From Microbacter margulisiae (GTDB taxonomy: Bacteria; Bacteroidota; Bacteroidia; Bacteroidales; Paludibacteraceae): a stretch of DNA of 64,000 nucleotides. The position numbers were made by a program, and so were the translations under genes. Positions 16,853 through 25,012 of this stretch are shown here, piece after piece (position 1 is the first letter of the stretch; every line of letters starts with the position of its first letter). Under the pieces are notes generated by a model, which saw only the letters and a program-made list of their open reading frames with translations, ran no database searches and was not told the DNA's origin. The stretch covers positions 744,001 through 808,000 of the forward strand of contig NZ_JACHYB010000002.1 in assembly GCF_014192515.1 (NCBI RefSeq), in the 5' to 3' direction.

Positions 16853-17014
16853 TTATCCCACATGCCCAATGGTAATGGGAGGAGGAGTTTGCGAAACAGG
16901 GTTAGGGTTTACTACTGGAGGTTGAGGTGGATCGTCTGCAAACAGGACGCCACAGTAAAGAAGCAGGGCTACAACCATGACTCCTTTTTTCCAAAATGAG
17001 CGGTTTGTTTTCAT
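16853..17014 (-). CDS. 53-aa secreted proline-rich peptide
   Basis: Read by hand on the minus strand: ATG at 17014, TAA at 16855-16853. Residues 1-26 form a signal peptide (MKTNRSFWKKGVMVVALLLY, then CGVLFA); the mature part is about 27 residues, beginning DDPPQPPVVNPNPVSQ and ending ITIGHVG. The signal-DDPxxP layout is the same as in the DUF3244-like protein at 8045..8476 (GDDPTNPNPP), so this may be a trimmed relative that has lost its immunoglobulin-like domain, or a genuine small secreted peptide. A GC-rich hairpin follows the stop. The coding frame has no other support, but the signal sequence is convincing. Confidence 0.6.
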   Translation of the reverse strand: MKTNRSFWKKGVMVVALLLYCGVLFADDPPQPPVVNPNPVSQTPPPITIGHVG

Positions 17015-18233
17015 ACTAAAAGAATTTTGTTGTTAAAGATGCTCTGAAATTCACATGTCAATACAAGGATGTAGTTGCATGCCCATTTCTGTTATTTGAT
17101 TTATTTCAAAGTAATATAAAAAAAATCAGAACAGAGACAAATATCATCAGGAAGGCACCTTAACTTTAAGGATAATTAAGCACAAACAAACAACTCACAA
17201 TGAATGAATTATGCAATCAAACAAGCTTCTTCTACCTTAGGTTTTTTGCCTATAGGGTGGAATCAGGGTTTTATGGTAAAAAAATGGAGTGATTCAGTAC
17301 ATTAGATTTCAGAACTAACGTTCTTTTTTTTCTTTTACAGCTTCGGCGGTTTTTTTTATTGGCAGCTGCATTCCATAATCCTTTGGTTGAAGCCGGGATA
17401 GGGATTTTTCCTACTATCCTCCGGCTAAAGCAGGAGACAAACCAAACAGGACTGAAGATTTGAGGAACTGAGGGTTATAACTTCTCTAACTTATTTAATT
17501 TCATCTGTTTATAATTTTTTTTATTGGTCAGATGGAACTCGCACATACACATTTCTTTGTGTGTCATGCTTTATTTGTCGTGCTCGTTTCATGTTGTTTT
17601 ATCGGTTATTCTGTTATTAACATTGGGGACAACGCTTGATCATCATGTTTTGGTAACCATGGCAGCCTTTGCTTGATTGTCAGATTGTTCTGCCCTTCTG
17701 ATGAAGGAAAGTACCCGGAACGGGGGTAAGATTAGATCATTCTATTATTCGGTCATTTAATTGGGGATAGGGTTAAATTTTTTTTAACCCCGTCACTTCT
17801 GATTTATAAATTCGACGGGTCAGGGTCATCATTGTGCCAACTGATTTAATATTACAATGCTCTGCATCTTCCTGGCGACATCGTATCATCTCATTCTGCT
17901 ACAAATATTGAGCGGCTCTGCCGCGAGGGAAGGAAAAGGAAATTTGAAAACAGGATTTATGCCATACGAAAACACATTACGTCTCGTCGGATGTATAAAT
18001 CCGGCGGGTCAGGCCCGCCTAAAGATAGAAGGAATGGAGGAATGAGTAAAAAAACAAGAGTTTAAAGAGAACAACGGACAAAAGCGTAAAGTGGAATAGG
18101 TCTAATATCGAAGGTCTAAAGACAAACAAATAAACAGCAGATCGAAAGGCGAAGGCCTAAAATCAACCTGTTATGGGAATTTTGGATGAACCGGTTTCCC
18201 GATTCTTCAGTTCTTCTTTACCTTCCTGTAACT
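17015..18233. other. 1.2-kb intergenic region with degenerate repeat pieces
   Basis: No convincing gene on either strand. It contains a long imperfect hairpin with AGCCGGgATAG (from about 17391) pairing with CTATccTCCGGCT (to about 17426), flanked by TTTGGTT and AACCAAA. There are also fragments related to the 13.2-14.7 kb tandem unit, for example TTATAAATTCGACGGGTCAGG near 17803 and TATAAATCCGGCGGGTCAGG near 17991. The open frame at 17857..18045 is low-complexity and matches nothing recognisable. Confidence 0.5.
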
Positions 18234-19856
18234 TCAGACCTTTTCTTCTCCCTGATCTGTACAAACATGGGAAAGAAAGGTAACCAAATTGATTTTATTG
18301 CTTAGATTCAGCTTCTTGCGGATCGTGGAACGGGTGACGTTAATAGCATTTTCTGAAGTGCCCAGTACACCGGCAATTTGGGACGAGGTAAAATGTACCT
18401 GAATAAGCATAAGAATGTGAATTTCATGCTGGGTTAGTATCGGGAAACGGGTTTGAAGCTTTACGCCAATATCGTTGTAACAGGCTTCAATATTGCTTAA
18501 CACCTCTTCTAATTGAGGTTGATTCAATCCGGGTACACAAGCATCTTCTGTCTGTTGTTCCGGAAGCTGAAGACCGGCCAATACATTTTGCCTGAACGTA
18601 TCGATTTTATGCTGTAACACATTTTGCAGGTGCTGCTGTTTTTCCATCAATTGTGTCCGTTCTTTTTGATGATTGATGATGACCTGTTGTTGTGCCAGCT
18701 CTTTTTTCTTCCGGTTCAGGTAAAACAGCAGGAAGAAAGAGAGGATGAAAAGCAACGCCACAAGCACCATAAGCAGCAGGTTCATCTTTTGTTGGTTGGC
18801 AGCCGCCAGTTTACTGTTTTCCGCCACCATCCGCTGGTAGTTGTACTTCTTTTCCAACCCGGCAAAACTTTCTTTCAGGGCCAGCCGATTTAGCGAATCT
18901 TTAGCGATGGAGACTTTATTGGCATAGTGAAGCGCTAGCGGGAGATTTCCCTTCTTTTCATACAAGATTTCCCATAGTCGGTAATAGTCGGGAGCCATTT
19001 CATGAGGATCTTTGCACTTGAGCAGGTAGAACCGTGCAGAGTCCGGTTCATTGATTTGAAGGTAAGTCATAGCGATATCAAACCATTTACTATAATCAAA
19101 AGCATCGGACACTTCGGAAGCCAACCTGAAATAGTGTAGCGCTTGGGAATAATTCTTTTTATAAAAAAATGTCAGCCCTGTTTCCCTGTTAATGGATGAC
19201 CTGACAAGGGTATCCTGCAAAAAAACGGCCTGCTTTCCGGCATATTGGTAATACACCAGAGCGCTGTCGAATTCCCTTTTTAAGTAATGCGTATATCCTA
19301 TGCTTAATAAGTTCACCACTTCATTACGTCGACTTATGCCCTGTTTAAATGAATAATAAGCCTGATGAAAATAAAATAATGAACTATCCAGTTGCCATTG
19401 TTCCTGAAACTCCCGTGCTTTGTCCCCGTAAATCAATCCGCGGAGTGCATAGTCCCGACTCTGCAGGGCATACTGTTGGGCTTTCAGCAGGGAGGTGGCG
19501 CGCCCTTCAGCGTTGCCCCGGTGTTCATCCACGCGGGCCATGTAGAACCAGGCATATCCCGCACAAACGGGGTTATCCTCGCCGTAATAATGTGTGGCGA
19601 TGCGGATAAGTGAGTCGGATTGCACATGGATATTGCATTTATCAAGCGCCCGGCTCATCAACAGGGCATACCATGCATGATCGGGAGAGGAGAGCTGCCG
19701 TACATTTCTGATTTGCCGTAATGCCATCAGAGCGACTGGAGGATTTGTTCCCATCAGGCTGTCGGCTTTGGCAAGCAAGACTTTGTCCTGTGGTGGAGTG
19801 TGTCCACAGGCTGTAAGCAATAGAACAGGCAAAAGAAAGGAAAGGAAACGGCGCAT
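18234..19856 (-). CDS. Lipoprotein TPR / transmembrane / HTH regulator (copy C)
   Basis: 540 aa from ATG 19856, which begins the lipoprotein signal MRRFLSFLLPVLLLTAC (Cys17); the same start is chosen in copy A. Helical TPR-like repeats fill about residues 25-330, with a transmembrane helix near 355-375 (LLLMVLVALLFILSFFLLFYL), a glutamine-rich coiled coil, and a C-terminal HTH (LTQHEIHILMLIQVHFTSSQIAGVLGTSENAINVTRSTIRKKLNL) that reads as a LuxR-like recognition helix. It presumably senses an envelope signal through the periplasmic TPRs. The signal peptide codons and upstream DNA are identical to copy A, but the TPR and HTH parts differ strongly, so the two should respond to and control different things. 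The genes downstream are the 53-aa peptide, the AidA/PixA pair and the cystatin-like gene. Confidence 0.8.
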   Translation of the reverse strand: MRRFLSFLLPVLLLTACGHTPPQDKVLLAKADSLMGTNPPVALMALRQIRNVRQLSSPDHAWYALLMSRALDKCNIHVQSDSLIRIATHYYGEDNPVCAGYAWFYMARVDEHRGNAEGRATSLLKAQQYALQSRDYALRGLIYGDKAREFQEQWQLDSSLFYFHQAYYSFKQGISRRNEVVNLLSIGYTHYLKREFDSALVYYQYAGKQAVFLQDTLVRSSINRETGLTFFYKKNYSQALHYFRLASEVSDAFDYSKWFDIAMTYLQINEPDSARFYLLKCKDPHEMAPDYYRLWEILYEKKGNLPLALHYANKVSIAKDSLNRLALKESFAGLEKKYNYQRMVAENSKLAAANQQKMNLLLMVLVALLFILSFFLLFYLNRKKKELAQQQVIINHQKERTQLMEKQQHLQNVLQHKIDTFRQNVLAGLQLPEQQTEDACVPGLNQPQLEEVLSNIEACYNDIGVKLQTRFPILTQHEIHILMLIQVHFTSSQIAGVLGTSENAINVTRSTIRKKLNLSNKINLVTFLSHVCTDQGEEKV

Positions 19857-19918
19857 ACTTTCTTGCAATAAAAACAATATCTTCAGGACTTGTTTTAACT
19901 GGCTAAAGATACAAAATA
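19751..19918 (-). repeat. 168-bp direct repeat, copy 2 (5' end of regulator C)
   Basis: Identical to 10215..10382, same orientation, 9.5 kb apart. It holds the signal-peptide codons plus 62 bp of upstream DNA. Sequence identity falls off at both edges. Confidence 0.88.
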
Positions 19919-20439
19919 AATAAATACAAAATTGAGCCTTGTAAAACAACAACAACTTTGTGTTACATTTTTTGTTTTTTTGGGCATTTGCATATCAATT
20001 CATTGCAAATTATCTATGCCCGGCAATCCTAAAAGTGGAAAGGATAAACGGTTGGTTTACTTTCTGGCCCCTTACCATACATCATTGCCGTAGTTGTTCG
20101 TCTTTTGACTAATTTATTAGTTAATTATTTCAAAAGCTATTGCATTGCCTAACTTTTTAGTCATATATTTGTCGAGGGTTAGCTATACAACAGAATGTAT
20201 AATCCGATTAAAGCAGTATTGATTAAAAAGCGTATGTAATAGATAATAAAGAAATAAAGTCAATTACCGGAGGGATTAAAATCTTATTTCGGATAAGAGA
20301 TTCTCCCTTAGTAGCAGAAAAACAGATGATTAAAAATCAGACGAACCTTATTCCCTTATTATTTGAAATAAGCTACCAAACAACATATATTCGGATAGAT
20401 GATGTCTCCAATCTATGCTTCAAATACAATAGCAAACAA
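19919..20439. other. Divergent intergenic region with a plus-strand promoter box
   Basis: About 520 bp between the minus-strand accessory region and the plus-strand operon that starts at 20440. TATATTTG at 20164..20171 matches the Bacteroidota -7 consensus on the plus strand and would give a leader of roughly 260 nt. No gene is seen. The region is the left boundary of the conserved gene block. Confidence 0.45.
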
Positions 20440-21747
20440 ATGAAAACATGGATACTTGTTTCTGTCATTGCCTTTATCGCTTTACCCCGTTTAGCAAAAT
20501 CGCAATCCATAGATGAAGTAAAATCATATATTGCTGCATCAAATTATCAGGCTGCACTCAGCGTACTTGATGCTTGTGGGAAACAGCCCATCTCCCGATC
20601 TTCTGAATATTTCTTCCTGAGAGGCATCACGCAATTAAATCTTTACAGGCCGATGGATGCGGTTGCATCCCTAAAGAAATCAGTTGCTATGGATAGCCTG
20701 AGAGTAGATGCCCTGGCTAAAATAGCGGAGTGTTACCGTATGACAGGTGATGAAACAAAAGCTTCTCAGTTCTATCTAAAGGCAATAGCAAAAGATTCAG
20801 GCAACATTGCCCTGCATATGGAAGCCGCAAACTATTTTTTGACAACAAACAATATCCCTCTTGCCAAAATGCTTTATGAAAAAATGTATCAGGCAGATTC
20901 AACAAACATACTTATCAATCGCTCTCTGGCAATATGTTATGATGACTTGGAAATCATTCCCAAAGCAATTTGGTTTTATCACAAAACAATCAGCGCCAAT
21001 CCCGGCGATGTGGTGTCCACCAATGCTCTATGCAATATCCTGATAAAGCAAAAGAAATATGATGAGGCATTGGCCGTAACCCGTCAGTACAGAAAAAACG
21101 ATTCTACTAATCAAAGGATAAACAGCACGAATGCCTACATTTACTATTTGCAAAATAAGGATTCAGTTGCTGTCAGTCATTTCGCAAAGTGCTATGCATC
21201 GGAAGACAGCTCGCTGTTTGTACTAAAATATTATGGCATCAGTTGCTTCAAAAATAAAATGTACGACAAAGCAGTACAGCTTCTTGAAAAGGCATACCAC
21301 CAAGACACCTCCGATGACATGATTGCCAATTATCTGGGAGTATCGTGTTACTTATCGTTTTACAAAGCACAAGGAATCTATTATCTGCAAAAAGCAATTG
21401 ATCTTGCAACACCCGACTCGGTTTATCTCTCATCGCTCTACTTTAATCTGGGCAAAGCATTCGACGCATATGACAAAAGCAATTGTACGGATGCCTACAA
21501 AGCCTATAAACAAGCATATCAATTCAACCCTCAGGATGGAAATACATTGCTTATGCTGGCTATCCGGGCAGATAATTGCATGAATGACAAACAGGAAGCG
21601 CTTCGTTATTACAAAATAATAGTAAACATGTGGGATAATAAACACACAACGAATAAAGAGGCAGAAAACAGTGTCATAGCCGGCATTATTAACTCCATCA
21701 GGGAGAGGATACAGGAACTGGAAAAGTTTACTCACACAAAACAATAA
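20440..21747 (+). CDS. Periplasmic TPR protein, first gene of BlaI/M56 operon
   Basis: 435 aa from ATG 20440; the frame is open 38 codons further upstream, but MKTWILVSVIAFIALPRLAKSQ is a clear signal peptide. The mature protein is a run of TPR units (for example YFFLRGITQLNLYRPMDAVASLKKSVAMD and ALAKIAECYRMTGDETKASQFYLKAIAKD). It acts in the periplasm or is anchored at the envelope as a protein-interaction scaffold; no enzymatic part is seen. Its stop is 5 bp before the start of the BlaI-like repressor gene and the M56 peptidase follows, so the three are almost surely one transcript. TPR proteins beside BlaI/M56 genes recur in Bacteroidota, but the signal they handle is unknown. Confidence 0.8.
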   Translation: MKTWILVSVIAFIALPRLAKSQSIDEVKSYIAASNYQAALSVLDACGKQPISRSSEYFFLRGITQLNLYRPMDAVASLKKSVAMDSLRVDALAKIAECYRMTGDETKASQFYLKAIAKDSGNIALHMEAANYFLTTNNIPLAKMLYEKMYQADSTNILINRSLAICYDDLEIIPKAIWFYHKTISANPGDVVSTNALCNILIKQKKYDEALAVTRQYRKNDSTNQRINSTNAYIYYLQNKDSVAVSHFAKCYASEDSSLFVLKYYGISCFKNKMYDKAVQLLEKAYHQDTSDDMIANYLGVSCYLSFYKAQGIYYLQKAIDLATPDSVYLSSLYFNLGKAFDAYDKSNCTDAYKAYKQAYQFNPQDGNTLLMLAIRADNCMNDKQEALRYYKIIVNMWDNKHTTNKEAENSVIAGIINSIRERIQELEKFTHTKQ

Positions 21748-21752
21748 GAATC

Positions 21753-22127
21753 ATGCAACAACTTACCAAAGCAGAAGAACAGATTATGCAACAATTGTGG
21801 GAAATGGGCGAAGGCATCGTAGCCGACATCCGGGATAGATTTCCCGATCCGAAACCAGCCAGGAATACGGTGTCAACCATCATCCGCATTCTGGAACAGA
21901 AAGAGTTTGTCAGTCACAAAGCCTATGGCAAAACCTTCGTCTATTTTCCGCTTGTAAGTAAAACGGAATATTCCAAGAAACAGATTACGAATATCCTGCA
22001 TAACTATTTCAACAACTCTTTCGCAGGACTGACCTCGTTCTTTGCAAAAGAGAACAATCTTTCCGTACAGGAAATAGATGAAATTATGAAGACAGTTAAA
22101 GATGAAATCAACAATACTGAAACATAA
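21753..22127 (+). CDS. BlaI/MecI/CopY-family repressor
   Basis: 124 aa. The winged helix is clear: LTKAEEQIMQQLWEMGEGIVADIRDRFPDPKPARNTVSTIIRILEQKEFVSHKAYGKTFVYFPLVSK, followed by a C-terminal dimerisation helix (LHNYFNNSFAGLTSFFAKENNLSVQEIDEIMKTV). BlaI proteins bind inverted repeats in their own promoter and are inactivated by proteolysis triggered by a membrane M56 peptidase. That partner gene starts 5 bp downstream, so autoregulation of this operon is expected. There is no beta-lactamase gene in the window, so a role in resistance should not be assumed. Confidence 0.92.
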   Translation: MQQLTKAEEQIMQQLWEMGEGIVADIRDRFPDPKPARNTVSTIIRILEQKEFVSHKAYGKTFVYFPLVSKTEYSKKQITNILHNYFNNSFAGLTSFFAKENNLSVQEIDEIMKTVKDEINNTET

Positions 22128-22132
22128 CGATT

Positions 22133-23437
22133 ATGGAAATTTATTTTGATTACCTCCTAAAATCTTCGCTGTGGATCATGATATTTTATCTTGTCCACCA
22201 TTTCTTTTTGCAAAAAGAGTCATTCCACGGATTTAACCGCGCATTCCTGCTCGCGGGAATTGTTGCTTCGATAGTTATGCCGTTTGTAACGGTGCATTAC
22301 ACAGCACTTAATGGAAACAGACCTCTTATCCAGACAGGAGGCGTTTATGCCACCATTATCGGACAACAGGCAGACCCCGTTTCATGGAAAGCGATAGCTC
22401 TCATCTCCATTGTTATTCTTTACATCACGGCTAGCGCAGTGCTAATAATCCGCGTTATGCTGCATCTGGTCAAAATCGTCCGGGAGATTCTGAAAAACAA
22501 ACGACTGCCATCTGCGCAAAAAATTATTTACACCGATCTGAAAAACGCTCCCTTCTCTTTCGGACAGTACATCTTTATGCCAAAAGATATCGAATCGGAA
22601 CTTGAACAAAAGCTTATCATCAGACATGAGTCTGCACATATCCGGCAACTGCATTATCTCGATCTATGGCTATCACGTGTGATGTGTATCATTCAGTTTT
22701 ACAATCCATTTATGTGGCTTTACGCCAAAGCTATACAGGTGAATTGCGAATTTATTGCTGACCGGAAAGCCATTGAAGGAACCGAATACAAACAGGAATA
22801 TATTCATATCCTACTAAAACACAGCATAGGAGAAGCGATGTATTCCGTTGCATTACATTTCTCATATCCATTAACATTAAAACGCATTACGACTATGAAA
22901 CAGAAAAAATCAAAAAGACTCTCCATAGCGAAGAGCCTTATGGTGGTGCCAATGGCAGGATTAATCCTCGTTAGCTACGCACAACCCCGTCAAACAGACG
23001 AAGCAAAGCAAAATGCAGGTAATACCTTAACCCAGGTCACTGTAGTGGGCTATGGCGCTGATGAAGCTTCAGCGAAAAAAGCAAAACAACAGGAGACCAC
23101 CTATAAACCGGTGAAATACAAGAATGTTTATAGAGTTGTTGAAGTATTGCCAAAATTCGGGGATGGAGGAACTTCATTAGCGGAATATCTTGCCTCACAT
23201 ATCAAATATCCGGTAGAAGCACAAAAACAAGGCGCTGAGGGACGGGTAATCTGTCAGTTTGTTGTTGACAAAGAAGGAAATATAAGCGAAGTCCATGTCA
23301 TTCGTGGAGTTACCAAAGCGCTTGACGAAGAAGCGATCAGGGTCGTTAAAGCCATGCCGCGATGGACTCCGGGGTATCAGGGGGGCAAACCGGTCAATGT
23401 GCTCTATACCCTGCCTATCACTTTTAAACTACACTAA
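22133..23437 (+). CDS. BlaR1-like M56 peptidase fused to a TonB C-terminal domain
   Basis: 434 aa. Membrane helices lie at about residues 10-25, 37-57 and 86-108. The zinc motif HESAH is at residues 165-169, followed by EFIADRKAIEG, which supplies the third ligand region. A further hydrophobic segment is at about 263-280, then a Gln/Lys-rich linker. The last 95 residues (LAEYLASHIKYPVEAQKQGAEGRVICQFVVDKEGNISEVHVIRG, RWTPGYQGGKPVNVLYTLPITFKL) are a TonB C-terminal domain in place of the penicillin-binding sensor of BlaR1. M56/TonB fusions are common in Bacteroidota. It is expected to sit in the inner membrane, sense the periplasm through the TonB-like domain and cleave or trigger cleavage of the BlaI repressor encoded just upstream. 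Confidence 0.9.
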   Translation: MEIYFDYLLKSSLWIMIFYLVHHFFLQKESFHGFNRAFLLAGIVASIVMPFVTVHYTALNGNRPLIQTGGVYATIIGQQADPVSWKAIALISIVILYITASAVLIIRVMLHLVKIVREILKNKRLPSAQKIIYTDLKNAPFSFGQYIFMPKDIESELEQKLIIRHESAHIRQLHYLDLWLSRVMCIIQFYNPFMWLYAKAIQVNCEFIADRKAIEGTEYKQEYIHILLKHSIGEAMYSVALHFSYPLTLKRITTMKQKKSKRLSIAKSLMVVPMAGLILVSYAQPRQTDEAKQNAGNTLTQVTVVGYGADEASAKKAKQQETTYKPVKYKNVYRVVEVLPKFGDGGTSLAEYLASHIKYPVEAQKQGAEGRVICQFVVDKEGNISEVHVIRGVTKALDEEAIRVVKAMPRWTPGYQGGKPVNVLYTLPITFKLH

Positions 23438-23485
23438 GCTGAATGACAACGCGAGATTCACGCCTGTCAGGGATTAACTCATCCG

Positions 23486-24085
23486 ATGAGTTCGAATCAA
23501 CGAATGAATGAAACAAAAAACCTTTCGGCGCAAACTAAAGATAGTGAGGCCTTCACTGCTAAAGAAGGTTTCACTAAAACAAAAAAGCACACTCTAAAAA
23601 TGGCCAAGATAGCAAAACCTATTGTATATATTAAATTAATTACCCTAACTTTAAGTATCGGCTTATTTGCGGTCTCCATAACTCAGGACTGTTTTTCTGT
23701 ATCGGATGGAACTGTAAGCTCATTAAGTGCTTTACTTGGGGGTTTTTGGGGTATGCTGTTTACTGGAGGATCTTCAATCACGTGGTTAGCAAATCCAATC
23801 CTTCTAACAACATGGATATTGATGCTATTTACGACGAAACAACAACTTCTGTTGATTGGCAGTGCATTATCGTCTAGTTTATCATCTTTATTTCTTTTGT
23901 TCCATGATGCTGTTCTTGATGAAGCAGGGAATAAGTATTTGATTGTGGGTTATAGTACCGGCTATTGGTTATGGTTGGCCAGCTCATTGGTTTTATTCAT
24001 TGGAAGTTTAGTCTTGTTTTTTGTAGCTAAACAATATCCAGATGAACGAAGCAATAATGATGATGAACTACCTAAAGGCATTTAA
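23486..24085 (+). CDS. Uncharacterised multi-pass membrane protein
   Basis: 199 aa in the longest reading; the first about 38 residues are polar and the start could be the internal Met7 or Met39 (MAKIAKPIVYIKL). Four or five hydrophobic segments follow (about 48-66, 77-97, 103-119, 125-142, 160-183), and the C-terminus is acidic (PDERSNNDDELPKGI). No family is recognised. It lies 48 bp after the M56 gene on the same strand, so it could be part of that operon, but the gap is larger than the 5-bp gaps between the operon's other genes. Confidence 0.5.
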   Translation: MSSNQRMNETKNLSAQTKDSEAFTAKEGFTKTKKHTLKMAKIAKPIVYIKLITLTLSIGLFAVSITQDCFSVSDGTVSSLSALLGGFWGMLFTGGSSITWLANPILLTTWILMLFTTKQQLLLIGSALSSSLSSLFLLFHDAVLDEAGNKYLIVGYSTGYWLWLASSLVLFIGSLVLFFVAKQYPDERSNNDDELPKGI

Positions 24086-24161
24086 CTTATCCAATAGCGA
24101 GCTCTTTGACAAAGCGAGCCCTTCGCTAAAAAAACAGATGGGATAATAACGATTCCTTTTG

Positions 24162-24169
24162 TATCTTTG
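24162..24169 (+). promoter_or_regulatory. -7 promoter box of the DUF1003 gene
   Basis: TATCTTTG, an exact match to TAnnTTTG. Transcription would start near 24177, which excludes the more upstream Met codon at 24167 as the start of the DUF1003 gene. Confidence 0.75.
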
Positions 24170-24196
24170 TGTTTGTCCGCAACCCAATTAATTTCA

Positions 24197-24913
24197 ATGC
24201 ACATGGCAACATTTATCAGCGACCTGTCAAAAAAAGAGTTTCCCGTTTCGGAACGCATAGCAGGGACTACCTTGCGCCCATCCATTCTCGATTTGATCCG
24301 GAAAGATCATCCTGACTTTACCCGGGATCAATCCCTTTCCACTACGGAGCTTAACCACTACCGCGAAAAACATATACTCCACTCACTGGGTAAAGACAAA
24401 AGCAAACTCAATGAACTGGAGAAAAAAGTGGTTTCTTCCCTGACAAAACGGAAAACCCTGACGGATCAACTGCAGGAAAGTGAGGCGGCAGAGTCTCCTA
24501 CCTTCGGGCAACGCATTGCTGATAAGGTGGCAAGTTTCGGAGGTAGCTGGACATTCATCCTTTCCTTTTTAGGATTCTTGCTGATCTGGATCGCCATTAA
24601 TGCTTTCTGGCTAAGCAACAAGGGATTTGACCCCTACCCTTTCATACTGCTGAATCTGATCCTTTCATGCATTGCTGCCATACAGGCACCTGTAATCATG
24701 ATGAGCCAGAACCGGCAGGAAGCTAAAGACCGGGACCGGGCACAAAAGGATTATATGATCAACCTGAAGTCGGAACTGGAGATTCAGGTTTTGCATGAAA
24801 AGATAGAACATATACTCGAAGCCCAACAACAGGCATTTATAAACATGCAACAAGAGCATACGGAAATGATGAATGCTTTTTTAAAACAACAAAATACGGA
24901 GAAAACAGAATAG
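24197..24913 (+). CDS. DUF1003 membrane protein
   Basis: About 238 aa; the start is placed at ATG 24197 (24203 equally possible) because a -7 promoter box lies at 24162. Residues 1-60 are polar, and FGQRIADKVASFGGSWTFILSFLGFLLIWIAINAFWL plus FDPYPFILLNLILSCIAAIQAPVIMMSQNRQEAKDRDRA is the signature of DUF1003: two transmembrane helices joined by a short FDPYPF loop, then a basic cytoplasmic segment and a Gln-rich coiled coil. The function of the family is unknown. A bidirectional terminator separates it from the convergent HD-domain gene. Confidence 0.88.
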   Translation: MHMATFISDLSKKEFPVSERIAGTTLRPSILDLIRKDHPDFTRDQSLSTTELNHYREKHILHSLGKDKSKLNELEKKVVSSLTKRKTLTDQLQESEAAESPTFGQRIADKVASFGGSWTFILSFLGFLLIWIAINAFWLSNKGFDPYPFILLNLILSCIAAIQAPVIMMSQNRQEAKDRDRAQKDYMINLKSELEIQVLHEKIEHILEAQQQAFINMQQEHTEMMNAFLKQQNTEKTE

Positions 24914-24932
24914 CCGATCGGCAAAATCACAT

Positions 24933-24969
24933 AAAAAGCCTTCACTACATCACGTGGGTGAAGGCTTTT
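24933..24969. terminator. Bidirectional terminator between convergent genes
   Basis: AAAAGCCTTCAC and GTGAAGGCTTTT form a perfect 12-bp stem with a 12-nt loop, with A and T runs on either side. It ends both the DUF1003 gene (plus) and the HD phosphohydrolase gene (minus). Confidence 0.9.
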
Positions 24970-25012
24970 CTATTATAACAATGGTCTAAAAAGGAAATGA
25001 AGTCCACGTTGC

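Noticed and set aside
16615..16999. Frames of 67 and 78 codons on either strand
   Set aside because: No conserved features; they overlap the better-supported 53-aa secreted peptide and its hairpin.
17857..18045. 62-codon plus-strand frame in the intergenic region
   Set aside because: Falls in repeat relics, no domain or signal, no promoter.
21753..23437. Beta-lactam resistance operon
   Set aside because: BlaI and M56 are present, but no beta-lactamase or penicillin-binding sensor domain; the peptidase carries a TonB domain.
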